Shown here piece by piece: positions 36,185 to 45,569 of a DNA stretch of 64,000 nt. The translations under genes were made by a program, and so were the position numbers. Numbering within the stretch: the stretch's first letter is position 1; every line of letters starts with the position of its first letter. The stretch comes from Chitinophagaceae bacterium UBA4857 (GTDB lineage: Bacteria > Bacteroidota > Bacteroidia > Chitinophagales > Chitinophagaceae). The notes below the pieces were generated by a model. That model did not search any database, had not been told where the DNA came from, and saw nothing but the letters and a program-made list of their open reading frames with translations. The stretch spans positions 52,182-116,181 of the forward strand of contig DHEF01000014.1 in NCBI GenBank assembly GCA_002399735.1, in the 5' to 3' direction.

Positions 36185-38794
36185 CTACACTTTTTCAGTA
36201 GATGCATCGTTTCTAAACACTACGGTATTATCAAAAACATCAATCAATACCGGATGGTCACGTTGTATATCACCCGCCAGTATTTTTTTACTTAATCCGT
36301 TCACTATTTCTTTTTGTATAAGTCTTTTCAAAGGCCTTGCGCCAAACTGTGGATCAAATCCCTGATCAGCTAAAAATTCCAATGCATAATCGCTAAATTC
36401 CAACTGCATACCATTCTTAGCAACTAGATCTGCTAATTGTCGCAACTGTATTCTAACAATTGCTTCTATTTGTTTTTTATGCAAAGGTTGGAACATGATA
36501 ATATCATCCACCCTATTTAAAAACTCTGGTCTTATTGTCTGGCGTAACAGGTTCATTACATCCGTCTTTGCCTTATCAGCAGCTTCCTCTAAATGATTAT
36601 CACTTACACCATCAAATGCATCTGATATTAAATGGCTACCAATATTACTGGTCATAATAATGATAGTATTTTTAAAGTTTACTACACGACCTTTATTGTC
36701 TGTTAAACGACCATCATCTAACACTTGTAGTAATACGTTCCAAACATCAGGATGTGCTTTCTCTATTTCGTCTAACAGCACTACACTATAGGGTTTACGT
36801 CTTACCGCTTCAGTTAATTGTCCGCCTTCATCATAGCCCACATAACCCGGAGGCGCACCTACTAAACGGCTTACCGTATGCTTTTCCTGGTACTCACTCA
36901 TGTCAATACGGGTCATCATACTTTCGTCATTAAACAAGTATGCTGCCAGTGCTTTAGCCAGTTCGGTTTTACCTACTCCCGTTGTACCTAAAAATATAAA
37001 CGAACCAATCGGCTTACGCGGATCATGCAGCCCTGCACGGCTTCTGCGAATAGCATCGGCTAATGCAGTTATGGCCTCCTCCTGCCCCACTACACGCTCA
37101 TGTAAGTGTTCCTCTAAATTCAATAGCTTTTCCTTATCACTTTGTAACATTTTTGTTACCGGAATACCTGTTGCTTTAGCAATACTTTCTGCAATATCTT
37201 CGGCATCAACTTCTTCTTTCAACAAGCGTTTCTCGCTAATATCAGCAAGGCTTTTTGTTTCGCTGGTAATTAACTCCTCTTGTTCTTTTATTTTACCATA
37301 ACGTATTTCTGCTACTTTTCCATAATCGCCTTCTCTTTCTGCTTTTTCCGCTTCCAGTTTTAACTGCTCGATACCGGCTTTAGCATTTTGTATTTTATCT
37401 ACAATTTCCTTTTCCTCGGCCCACTTTGCTTTAAATGTATCACGTTGTACAGAAAGGTTAGCTATGTCCGTATTCAATTGCTTTAACTTGGCTTCATCAT
37501 TCTCACGTTTAATAGCCTCTCTTTCAATTTCTAATTGGCGAATCTGCCTTTCCAGGGTGTCCAATTCTTCCGGCATGCTATTCATCTCCAAACGAAGTTT
37601 AGCGGCACTTTCATCAATCAGGTCGATGGCTTTATCAGGTAAAAATCTGTCGGTGATATAACGGTCAGATAATTCTACCGCAGCAATAATGGCTTCATCC
37701 TTAATACGTACATGGTGATGCGTTTCGTAACGGTCTTTTAAACCACGTAAGATTGAAATAGCATCTTCCACCGAAGGCTCATCAATAACTACCCTTTGAA
37801 AACGACGTTCCAATGCTTTATCTTTCTCAAAAAACTTTTGGTATTCGTTTAAAGTAGTAGCACCCACAGCTCTCAATTCGCCACGTGCCAATGCCGGTTT
37901 TAAAATGTTGGCTGCATCCATAGCACCTTCGCCGCCACCTGCCCCAACAAGTGTATGTATCTCATCGATAAACAATATAATTTCGCCATCACTGCCGGTT
38001 ACTTCTTTTACTACAGCTTTTAATCTTTCTTCAAACTCACCTTTGTATTTGGCACCGGCAATTAATAAGCCCATGTCCAATGCATAAATAATTTTTGACT
38101 TTAAATTTTCCGGTACGTCACCGTTTACAATACGATGGGCAATACCTTCGGCAATAGCTGTTTTACCAACACCGGGTTCACCAACCAGTATAGGATTGTT
38201 TTTTGTACGGCGTGACAATATGTGTAACGTACGACGTATCTCTTCGTCACGGCCAATAACAGGATCAAGCTTACCTTGACGGGCTAATTCATTCAGGTTT
38301 TTCGCGTATTTATTTAACGCATTAAATTCCTGCGTTTGGGTTTGCGATGTTACTGTTTCGCCTTTACGTAAATCTTTAATTGCGGTAACCAAACCTGACT
38401 CAGTAAGTCCTGCTTCTTTTAATAATTTAGCGGCATTATCGCTACCCTGAACAATAGCTAATAATATATGTTCAGGTGTTACAAACTCATCATTAAACTG
38501 TTTGAGTACAGACCCTGCACGCAACACCACTGTATTGGCATCGCGGCTGATTTGTTGTGCCGCATCGCCATTTGTTTTAGGTAGTTTTTGAATACTGGCA
38601 TCCAGTTTACTATCCAGTAAGTTAAGCGTAACGTTATTCTTTTTTAATAAGTAATCAATTGGAGAGTCCTGTTGCTCCAATAATGCTTTTAATATATGCT
38701 CTGTCTCAATATTAGGAGCTTGTGCATTAAAAGCAATTTGCTGCGCTTGTTGAAACGCTTCTGCTGCTTTGATGGTAAAATTTCCTAAGTTCAT
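36185..38794 (-). CDS. clpB: ATP-dependent disaggregase ClpB
   Basis: 869 residues, full length. Order: Clp-N domain (1-145), AAA1 with Walker A GEPGVGKT (205-212) and Walker B ILFIDEIH, the long coiled-coil M-domain (about 400-520), then AAA2 with GTTGVGKTEL near 605 and VVLLDEIEKAH. The M-domain and the lack of an IGF loop separate it from ClpA and ClpC. It rescues aggregated proteins with DnaK. Cytoplasmic hexamer. Monocistronic with a strong terminator. No clear heat-shock promoter was recognised. Confidence 0.97.
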   Translation of the reverse strand: MNLGNFTIKAAEAFQQAQQIAFNAQAPNIETEHILKALLEQQDSPIDYLLKKNNVTLNLLDSKLDASIQKLPKTNGDAAQQISRDANTVVLRAGSVLKQFNDEFVTPEHILLAIVQGSDNAAKLLKEAGLTESGLVTAIKDLRKGETVTSQTQTQEFNALNKYAKNLNELARQGKLDPVIGRDEEIRRTLHILSRRTKNNPILVGEPGVGKTAIAEGIAHRIVNGDVPENLKSKIIYALDMGLLIAGAKYKGEFEERLKAVVKEVTGSDGEIILFIDEIHTLVGAGGGEGAMDAANILKPALARGELRAVGATTLNEYQKFFEKDKALERRFQRVVIDEPSVEDAISILRGLKDRYETHHHVRIKDEAIIAAVELSDRYITDRFLPDKAIDLIDESAAKLRLEMNSMPEELDTLERQIRQLEIEREAIKRENDEAKLKQLNTDIANLSVQRDTFKAKWAEEKEIVDKIQNAKAGIEQLKLEAEKAEREGDYGKVAEIRYGKIKEQEELITSETKSLADISEKRLLKEEVDAEDIAESIAKATGIPVTKMLQSDKEKLLNLEEHLHERVVGQEEAITALADAIRRSRAGLHDPRKPIGSFIFLGTTGVGKTELAKALAAYLFNDESMMTRIDMSEYQEKHTVSRLVGAPPGYVGYDEGGQLTEAVRRKPYSVVLLDEIEKAHPDVWNVLLQVLDDGRLTDNKGRVVNFKNTIIIMTSNIGSHLISDAFDGVSDNHLEEAADKAKTDVMNLLRQTIRPEFLNRVDDIIMFQPLHKKQIEAIVRIQLRQLADLVAKNGMQLEFSDYALEFLADQGFDPQFGARPLKRLIQKEIVNGLSKKILAGDIQRDHPVLIDVFDNTVVFRNDASTEKV

Positions 38795-38925
38795 ATTTTT
38801 ATTTTTTATTACGGTGTTATAAGTTTTACAGCATTTATAATGCCTGTTTTTTATTTAATATTTCTGCCTTACTATTACCTGCTCACTAAGACCTACCTAC
38901 TACAATGCAGGGTTACTGCACTATG

Positions 38926-39002
38926 CCCAATAGAATTACTACAGTACAAGAGTGCGACGCAACAGACGATGATAGTAGCGCTACAGTTGACAAACAAAAA
39001 AT
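38926..39002 (+). repeat. Family-1 intergenic element, copy 10
   Basis: The core TGCGACGCAA is at 38953-38962 with CCCAATAGAATTACTACAG upstream, CAGACGATGATAGTAG downstream and a GTTGACAAACAAAAAATA end. It lies between the divergent clpB and beta-lactamase-like genes, inside the 38795-39145 gap. Nothing else was seen there. Confidence 0.88.
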
Positions 39003-39145
39003 ATTACCGTACACTATATTAATTAACAAGTGGTAATGATAATTATTTGTTTTTAAGCCTTATTTTAGTATTCATACAATAAGCAAATTTCAATTTATCT
39101 GTTTCGTAATATCAAATTACAATCCAGTAAGTAAAACAAGCAACT

Positions 39146-40192
39146 ATGGCATATAAATTTACTTTTAACTGTCTGAAATTCAGTTTAGTGGGCATAACAC
39201 TGCTATTATTTCAGGTTTTGCAGGCACAACAGTTTGATGATGCTGAGTTGAGCGCATTGCTTACCAGTAAACAAAAACAACTGGGAAACAATTTTGTTAC
39301 GTCCATTACCACGGCCGATACTACGATTTATAAAAAAGAAATGGGAGATGTGCATGTTAGTAAAACGGTTTTACCCATTGGCGATCTTAGCCAGTTGTTA
39401 ACGGCTATGATGGTAATGAAATTTGTTGAGGAAGGAAAAATATCGTTAGATGATAATGTGGCTACTTATTTACCGGAGTTTGCACGTTACAATAAAAATT
39501 ATTTAACGATAAGACATTGCCTATCCCACTACACCGGTATTAAACAAGAAAAAGCGGGTGCAAGGCTGATTAAAAAATATAAAACGCTGGAAGATCTCGC
39601 AGATAATTATGCATCGAGAGAAATAGATTATAATGCAGGCGAAGCTTTTAGTTATGGATTGGCAGGACCAAATATTGCCGGTAGAGTTGTAGAAGTAGTA
39701 GGCAAAAGAAAATTTGAAGTGTTGGTTAAACAACATTTATTATCGCCATTAGGCATGCGTAGAACAAATTTTAGTACCACTGATTTCAGCGCCATTCGCC
39801 CGGCAGATGGAGCCAATAGCACCGCCGAAGACTTAGCCATTTTGGTACGTACCTTATTAAATAAAGGAAATTATAAAGGCAAACAAATACTCAGCGAAGC
39901 ATCGATAAACGAATTGCTACAAATACATACGACTAATGGCGTAATTAAAACGGCCTCTAAATTAACAGAAGGTCTCCCCTATACATTAACCGGTTGGGCC
40001 AATGGTGTTGCCGGTGACGATGCAAATGCAATTAGCCTTTATGATTTTGAAGGTAATACAATTACCATTGATATATGTAAAAAATACGGCTATATAAGCT
40101 TGTTAAAACAACCGCAAAGAATAGAAGCTGCACAGATAACCAAAAGCATAAAGATGACAACAGATGTAGCTTTTAAATCTATCTGTCCTTAA
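39146..40192 (+). CDS. Secreted beta-lactamase-fold protein lacking catalytic Ser/Lys (pseudoenzyme)
   Basis: 348 residues with signal peptide (to about residue 28, LLLFQVLQAQ). The fold matches class C beta-lactamase/esterase-type serine hydrolases (LVEEGKISLDDNVATYLPEF-like context, LTIRHCLSHYTGI, the LGMRRTNF loop). The SxxK motif is replaced by D80-L-S-Q83 in LPIGDLSQLLTAM, and the YxN position reads Y170-G-L. Hydrolysis by the usual mechanism is therefore unlikely; a binding or peptidoglycan-related role is possible. Its stop overlaps the convergent DUF3857 gene stop by 4 bp (TTAA). Confidence 0.8.
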   Translation: MAYKFTFNCLKFSLVGITLLLFQVLQAQQFDDAELSALLTSKQKQLGNNFVTSITTADTTIYKKEMGDVHVSKTVLPIGDLSQLLTAMMVMKFVEEGKISLDDNVATYLPEFARYNKNYLTIRHCLSHYTGIKQEKAGARLIKKYKTLEDLADNYASREIDYNAGEAFSYGLAGPNIAGRVVEVVGKRKFEVLVKQHLLSPLGMRRTNFSTTDFSAIRPADGANSTAEDLAILVRTLLNKGNYKGKQILSEASINELLQIHTTNGVIKTASKLTEGLPYTLTGWANGVAGDDANAISLYDFEGNTITIDICKKYGYISLLKQPQRIEAAQITKSIKMTTDVAFKSICP

Positions 40193-42117
40193 AAAGCTTT
40201 TTTCTCGGTTTCATCTTTTACCAAAACAATTCTTGCTCTATCCGATTGGTAAATGTCTTGGTAAAAGGTACTTAACTCGTTAAAAGAATCAGGCGGAAAC
40301 AGACCGCTTGCCTGTTGTACTTTACGATAGTAAACTATTTTATCGGTCAATACTTTTGTAGTGGAAGTATAGGTGCCAAATTTGGTATCCAAGTTTACAT
40401 CTTTAGGAACAGACTCTGCCTTGTAACCGGCAGGGATGGCTATTGTTACCGAGTCAACATCTATATAGGGATAGGTTAAATAGACGGGTTGTTTACGTTT
40501 ATCATTGGCAGGCAAACGTGTACCTGAACGGGTTAATAGGTTAGGGGTAACAAATAATCTTTTACCTGTTATAGTAGCATAATTGTAAACTGTTATATCC
40601 AGGTTTTCCTGTAGTATAGGTATGCGTTGCTTCAACTCCTTATAATCAAATGAAGCTATATCATAAGTAGTAAGGCTAAAATTATCCTGCAGGTATTCTT
40701 TCACTTTATCTTTTGATAAATTACTAATCATACCATGCATATCGTCTTGCTGTAAACCGGTATATTTATTACGGGCTTTTATTTCCAGTGTAGCATCGGG
40801 CAATAATCTAGCACTAATATTACGTATTTGTAAATTATCATTAGCAGTATAATTAGGTGTACGTACTAAATAGCCTCCTGTTTCATTTACCAATAATGCA
40901 TGCCTGTTTCCTGTAAATTTGCCCATATAACCTGCTGCCACATCCTGACTGGTACATTCCAACCAAATTGAATCTTTTGGCATGGGTACACATAAAATAA
41001 CATGGTTAAATTGTGAGGAAGGAAAATCATCATACATATTGGTAGCCCCCTCACCTGCACGTATTAAAGCATAATCTGATTTTATACCGGCTTCTTTTAA
41101 TAAAGCTGCCATAAAGTTGGTGAGTGCTTTACAATCGCCATACTTTTTTTCGGCTACATATTTTGCATCAAAAGGTTGCCAGCCGCCAATACCTAATTGA
41201 ATGCTAATGTAACGCGTATTTTTTTGCAGATAATTGTATAATACATTCACTTTCTCTTCAGTGGTGTTTAAACCTTTTACCAACTCATGCACTTTAGCCT
41301 TTAGATTATCCGGAAGTTTATCACGGTTAGATATAAGCTGATAAACAAATAAGCCAAAATCTTTCCAGGTACTCATATCCCCCTTGTACTTTTCCATTTC
41401 AAAAGCAGTTGGGCCAACCAAAACTACAGGAACAAATTCGCTGATGCGTTGTGAATACGATTCACGTACAAATGCAGGTAGGTTTTCAACCTGCCAGGTA
41501 TAAGTGCTTTTACCCTTTTCGGTTGTTATAGCAGGTTTACCTTCAAAATTATAAGCCTTATGCCTGAACTGATATGCCTCAGGACCCGTTATGCTAAACA
41601 CACTTTTTTGCACTGCTATAAATTCAGCCCCCTGGGGCTTCCATTGAGGGTAAAACATGGTGCCGTTTTGTTTAACCTCTACAATATATTCTACCGTATA
41701 AGGATATACTTTATGGTAAAAGTTATGGCGTTTAATCCGATCACTCTCCATCAAACTCATATCACTTACGCCACTTAAATCCTGTATATCTTTTTTCTTT
41801 AAACTTCTTATTTTTTTGCCGGTGGCATCATATAAGTTTCCTTCAACCGATTTAATATCCCTGAATGTATCATAATAGTCCAGAAAACCCGCATACTTAT
41901 CCCCATTCTCATTTAAAATAGTAACGGCCAATATACTTTCATAAGTTGCTTGGCCATCATTAACCAGCTTAAAGTTCATGCTTTCCAACCTTACCACTAC
42001 ATTAGCATTAACCAATAAACTTACAGGTATATTACTAACAGCATAATTACCATTATTAGCCATTATGTTTATAGTACTACATAAAAATATTGCAACAATT
42101 ATTGATGACCGTTTCAT
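40189..42117 (-). CDS. DUF3857/transglutaminase-like secreted protein with catalytic Cys
   Basis: 642 residues, signal peptide MKRSSIIVAIFLCSTINIMA. An N-terminal DUF3857 beta domain (about 50-220) precedes a transglutaminase-like core. The core has the catalytic Cys in KKYGDCKALTNFMAALLKEAG (about 328-348), a His in QFNHVILCVP and an acidic position in WLECTSQ. A C-terminal DUF3858-like beta domain follows. Probably periplasmic. The substrate is unknown; such proteins are widespread in Bacteroidota. It lies 14 bp downstream of a paralogue, so the two form an operon. Confidence 0.85.
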   Translation of the reverse strand: MKRSSIIVAIFLCSTINIMANNGNYAVSNIPVSLLVNANVVVRLESMNFKLVNDGQATYESILAVTILNENGDKYAGFLDYYDTFRDIKSVEGNLYDATGKKIRSLKKKDIQDLSGVSDMSLMESDRIKRHNFYHKVYPYTVEYIVEVKQNGTMFYPQWKPQGAEFIAVQKSVFSITGPEAYQFRHKAYNFEGKPAITTEKGKSTYTWQVENLPAFVRESYSQRISEFVPVVLVGPTAFEMEKYKGDMSTWKDFGLFVYQLISNRDKLPDNLKAKVHELVKGLNTTEEKVNVLYNYLQKNTRYISIQLGIGGWQPFDAKYVAEKKYGDCKALTNFMAALLKEAGIKSDYALIRAGEGATNMYDDFPSSQFNHVILCVPMPKDSIWLECTSQDVAAGYMGKFTGNRHALLVNETGGYLVRTPNYTANDNLQIRNISARLLPDATLEIKARNKYTGLQQDDMHGMISNLSKDKVKEYLQDNFSLTTYDIASFDYKELKQRIPILQENLDITVYNYATITGKRLFVTPNLLTRSGTRLPANDKRKQPVYLTYPYIDVDSVTIAIPAGYKAESVPKDVNLDTKFGTYTSTTKVLTDKIVYYRKVQQASGLFPPDSFNELSTFYQDIYQSDRARIVLVKDETEKKAF

Positions 42118-42131
42118 AAATCGACAAAGAA

Positions 42132-44138
42132 TTATTTCTTTTTAAAAACTATTTGTTCACTTTGTTTTTTAACCACCATATTAAAAAACTCTCTTAACAT
42201 TTCATATTCTTCAGGTGCAAAAAAAGTTCTTTTTATTGTTAGTCTCGCACGTAACGATATAGTCTCTCCTGAGGCAGCAATACGGTATTCAAATATACCG
42301 TCATCATTTTCATTCAGCTTCAACATCATAGACCGCGGTAACTCATCCACCTTATACCCCTCCGGAATATCCATTCTTAAAAGAAATGTTTCGTCTATAC
42401 AATAAGGCATCTCTACCGGGTAAAATCTTTCTGCCGATTTAAAAGGGTTTGACTTAAAGCCTTCTGCAAACATGGGATTAAAGTAAACAATATCTTCACC
42501 AAAGCTTTTTATACCAATATCATATTTTATACCCAACGGCATATCATAATCTTTTAAAGAATCAAGTACTTCTTTGGTTATATCTACTTCGCCTGTATAT
42601 TCTTTTTTAATATCGGCAAACACCTGATCCTTTCCTTTACTCTTTACTTTATTACGAATAATTGCCGATTCAAACTGTCCCAAACTTTGTTGCAATGTAC
42701 CTTGAAAACCTTTTTCTTTATCATGAATAAAAAACATAGAGGTTAGCTTTTTTTCATATAAAGAATCAGCAGTAAAATGCACCGGATCGGCTGTTTTGTT
42801 TACCACCCTTGCGTGCCCGTTATAACAGGTATAATCTAATTTACCAAAACCATAGGGTTCTGTAGCATCTAAATAAAAAGTTTTGTCATCTATAATTGTT
42901 TGTACTAAAATATAATTCACTCTATCCATTAAAGGATACATAGCATACATCGTAGCATTGCCTCTTGTACTCATCAAAACAGGATCTGCAGCTATATCCG
43001 CTTTACGTAATAAACAAACCAATAATATATTCAGTTCCGCAACAGTTCCACTACGTTTTTTCAACACATCACGCATTGATTGTTTGGGATATATACTTCC
43101 ACGATTTGTGCAAACAAAATTATCCCTTACAAATGCATATAACTTTTTAGCTTTTTCAGTTTTAGAGTCCGCCGCGGTTGTAATAGTTTGTATTGTTTCG
43201 TTCAACCAATTATTATCCTTAGTTAAAACGGCACCAAAGTCTTCATCTTCCAATAAACGTTTTGTAGCATCAGGCCAGGAGCCCATTATCCGTTGATAGG
43301 TTAACGGCTCTCTTCTTTCTGCTAACTGAAATTCAATTTTGGCTATATGATTATCTAGTGACGAGGTATAAGACTCTTCTTTTAATGCCGGAACTTCTTT
43401 CATTACCCATCGGTAATCTGTTACGCCGGTGGTAAATGAAACTCTTTCAGAACTTAAGCTAGTACCTACATCACTTACTGTAAAGTTACTACGGCTGTTT
43501 TTTGATTCTCTTATATGGAATGGTTGATACCCTTGAACCAAGGTTACATAATAAAAAAATTGCGGCATAGATACATTGTACTCACTCCATACCTCCGGCA
43601 CATCACTCTGAAAAGTCCACGGTTGCAGGTTAAATAAAAAGTCCGATGTTATATGATATTCATATTCTACAATTGAACCTTCTTTCACGTTTGGAAAAGT
43701 AAACTTATTCAGGATATTATTTTTTGTAAGCTTGTCCTTAAATAAGCCCGACTTATTTTCAAGTTTAGTGCTAACAACTTTTCCATTTTCCAAATTATAA
43801 GTAGTTGCTTTTAACTTATCCAGTTTCTCTTCACTTTGCCCGTTGGTATAAAGATGAATATTCACATTCGCTTTATCGTAACCATTTTTGTTTAAAATAT
43901 GTACACGTTTGTACACTTTATACTCCAACGAAAAACCACCCTTTGTATTACCTACTAATTGGGTCGATCCAATATGCGCAACAACAACCGCATTGGCACT
44001 AGAGTCAATACTATACACTGTAGTTTTAAAATCTTCGGGAGTAACCTTACCATATTTGTAAGGCGATTTATCCTGTGCAGCAACAAAGCAATAAAACAAT
44101 AACATACAAGATACTGATACCAGGTGGCGGATTGGCAT
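42132..44138 (-). CDS. DUF3857/transglutaminase-like secreted protein without catalytic Cys
   Basis: 668 residues with signal peptide (about MPIRHLVSVSCMLLFYCFVAA). Same layout as its downstream paralogue: DUF3857 (about 60-230), transglutaminase-like core and C-terminal beta domain. Here the catalytic segment reads KRSGTVAELNILLVCLLRKA, with Thr where the other has Cys, as in the large subfamily with GNVAEIN-type sequences. The acidic motif FYLDATEPYG is retained. Probably non-enzymatic. First gene of the two-gene operon; the pair could act together. Confidence 0.83.
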   Translation of the reverse strand: MPIRHLVSVSCMLLFYCFVAAQDKSPYKYGKVTPEDFKTTVYSIDSSANAVVVAHIGSTQLVGNTKGGFSLEYKVYKRVHILNKNGYDKANVNIHLYTNGQSEEKLDKLKATTYNLENGKVVSTKLENKSGLFKDKLTKNNILNKFTFPNVKEGSIVEYEYHITSDFLFNLQPWTFQSDVPEVWSEYNVSMPQFFYYVTLVQGYQPFHIRESKNSRSNFTVSDVGTSLSSERVSFTTGVTDYRWVMKEVPALKEESYTSSLDNHIAKIEFQLAERREPLTYQRIMGSWPDATKRLLEDEDFGAVLTKDNNWLNETIQTITTAADSKTEKAKKLYAFVRDNFVCTNRGSIYPKQSMRDVLKKRSGTVAELNILLVCLLRKADIAADPVLMSTRGNATMYAMYPLMDRVNYILVQTIIDDKTFYLDATEPYGFGKLDYTCYNGHARVVNKTADPVHFTADSLYEKKLTSMFFIHDKEKGFQGTLQQSLGQFESAIIRNKVKSKGKDQVFADIKKEYTGEVDITKEVLDSLKDYDMPLGIKYDIGIKSFGEDIVYFNPMFAEGFKSNPFKSAERFYPVEMPYCIDETFLLRMDIPEGYKVDELPRSMMLKLNENDDGIFEYRIAASGETISLRARLTIKRTFFAPEEYEMLREFFNMVVKKQSEQIVFKKK

Positions 44139-44171
44139 GGCTTAAGTGGTTTTGTAATGCTTCAATATTAG

Positions 44172-44272
44172 CAATTTTTTTTTATTTAACCAACTGTGGT
44201 AATACTAATCGGCTTATGTTGTGTCACTCACTGCATCGTCCCGTTCGCTAATCAACATCGTATTAACCGCAA
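44172..44272 (-). repeat. Family-1 intergenic element, divergent copy 11
   Basis: On the minus strand: GATTAGCGAACGGGACGATG, then CAGTGAGTGACACAAC in place of the standard core, then a long A-rich end facing the DUF3857 start. It shares the decayed core with the 9.3-kb copy. It occupies sequence that might otherwise be read as an N-terminal extension of queG. Confidence 0.6.
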
Positions 44273-44348
44273 GCATCTTATAAACATTCAAAATATATTA
44301 AGTTCTTTTATACCCCAAAAGCATCATAAATTTGCAAAAAACTCGTAC

Positions 44349-45284
44349 TTGAGCATTATTGAAAAAAATACACAATTGGTTAAACAGGCCGCAACAACTT
44401 GCGGTTTTGATTATTGTGGCATTGCCAAGGCTGGCTTTTTAGATGATGATGCCCGTAAACTGGAAAATTGGTTACATAAAGGAATGCATGGCAGCATGCA
44501 TTATATGGAAAACCATTTTGACATGCGTGTTGATCCCACAAAACTGGTTCCGGGTGCAAAATCCGTTATTACCTTTTTAAAAAACTATTACCCTTCGCAA
44601 AACCAGCAAACTGATACCCCAAAAGTTTCCAAATATGCATTTGGTGAAGATTATCATACCGTAATTAGAGGTGCCTTAAACCAGTTATTATTTATACTAA
44701 ACGAAAAAATTGGGTCTATTACCGGCCGCGGATTTGTTGACTCAGCCCCGGTGTTGGAACGAACCTGGGCGCAAAAAAGCGGTTTAGGCTGGGTTGGCAA
44801 AAATGGTAATATTATTAACAAACAAAGTGGCTCGTTTTTTTTTATTGCTACCCTTATTACCGATTTGGATTTAATACCCGATGACCCGATGGCGAAGGAC
44901 TTTTGTGGCACTTGTACAAAATGTATTGAAGCCTGTCCCACCCAGGCTATACTACCTAACAAAGTTGTTAACGGCAGCCAGTGTATTTCCTATTTTACTA
45001 TTGAGTTAAAAGATGAATTAATACCACCACACTTACAAGGCCAATTTGATGACTGGATGTTTGGCTGTGATACCTGCCAGGATGTATGCCCCTGGAATAG
45101 ATTTAGTAAACCCAATAACGAAAACGGTTTTACACCTGTACCCGAACTATTAAACCTTAGTACAAAACAATGGGAAGATATGAGCGAAGAAAGTTTTAAA
45201 AAAATATTTAAGCATTCGCCTTTAAAGCGAAGCAAATACAAAGGCATTATGCGTAATATTAAATTTTTGAAACAGGGGAATTGA
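44349..45284 (+). CDS. queG: Epoxyqueuosine reductase QueG
   Basis: 311 residues from a TTG at 44349 (SIIEKNTQLVKQAATTCGF); no ATG lies near the conserved start, and the open frame upstream runs through a repeat. The cobalamin/substrate domain includes WLHKGMHGSMHYMENH. Two 4Fe-4S clusters are visible: CGTCTKCIEACP and the later CISY with FGCDTCQDVCPWN. It reduces epoxyqueuosine to queuosine at position 34 of tRNA. It lacks the C-terminal HEAT repeats of E. coli QueG, as is common for about 310-residue Bacteroidota forms. Monocistronic. Confidence 0.92.
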   Translation: MSIIEKNTQLVKQAATTCGFDYCGIAKAGFLDDDARKLENWLHKGMHGSMHYMENHFDMRVDPTKLVPGAKSVITFLKNYYPSQNQQTDTPKVSKYAFGEDYHTVIRGALNQLLFILNEKIGSITGRGFVDSAPVLERTWAQKSGLGWVGKNGNIINKQSGSFFFIATLITDLDLIPDDPMAKDFCGTCTKCIEACPTQAILPNKVVNGSQCISYFTIELKDELIPPHLQGQFDDWMFGCDTCQDVCPWNRFSKPNNENGFTPVPELLNLSTKQWEDMSEESFKKIFKHSPLKRSKYKGIMRNIKFLKQGN

Positions 45285-45321
45285 TTTGGAAATTTGGTGA
45301 TTTGAAAATGAAGAATAATGT

Positions 45322-45390
45322 CGGATTTCTGATTTGAAGATGTAGGATTTGAGGAGAATACAGATTTGAGAATTGAGAGAGATTTAATAT
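45322..45390 (+). repeat. Family-3 GATTTG-rich repeat, copy 1
   Basis: It contains GGATTTCTGATTTG, TAGGATTTGA, then GAGAATACAGATTTGAGAAT, about 90% identical over some 56 bp to 60854-60912. A family-1 element follows within about 110 bp in both places. Confidence 0.75.
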
Positions 45391-45474
45391 TTTGTTGAAT
45401 ATTGGCAAATGTTCATCATCTAGTACAAGCATCTTATGGTCTTTTTGTCTTACTTACTTTCGGACTTTCTTCTG

Positions 45475-45552
45475 ATGATTAATGAACGGAACGATGCAGT
45501 GTGCGACGCAAGGGACGATGATAGCAGTACTGGTGCTGACTTAATAAAAAAA
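45475..45552 (+). repeat. Family-1 intergenic element, copy 12
   Basis: The core TGCGACGCAA is at 45502-45511, preceded by GAACGGAACGATGCAG and followed by GGGACGATGATAGCAG. The A-rich end (GCTGACTTAATAAAAAAAA) faces the stop of the anti-sigma-like gene at 45570. Confidence 0.88.
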
Positions 45553-45569
45553 AATCAACCTTTATTTTA

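Noticed and set aside
44196..44348. N-terminal extension of queG
   Set aside because: The extension is encoded by a decayed family-1 repeat and has no similarity to QueG.
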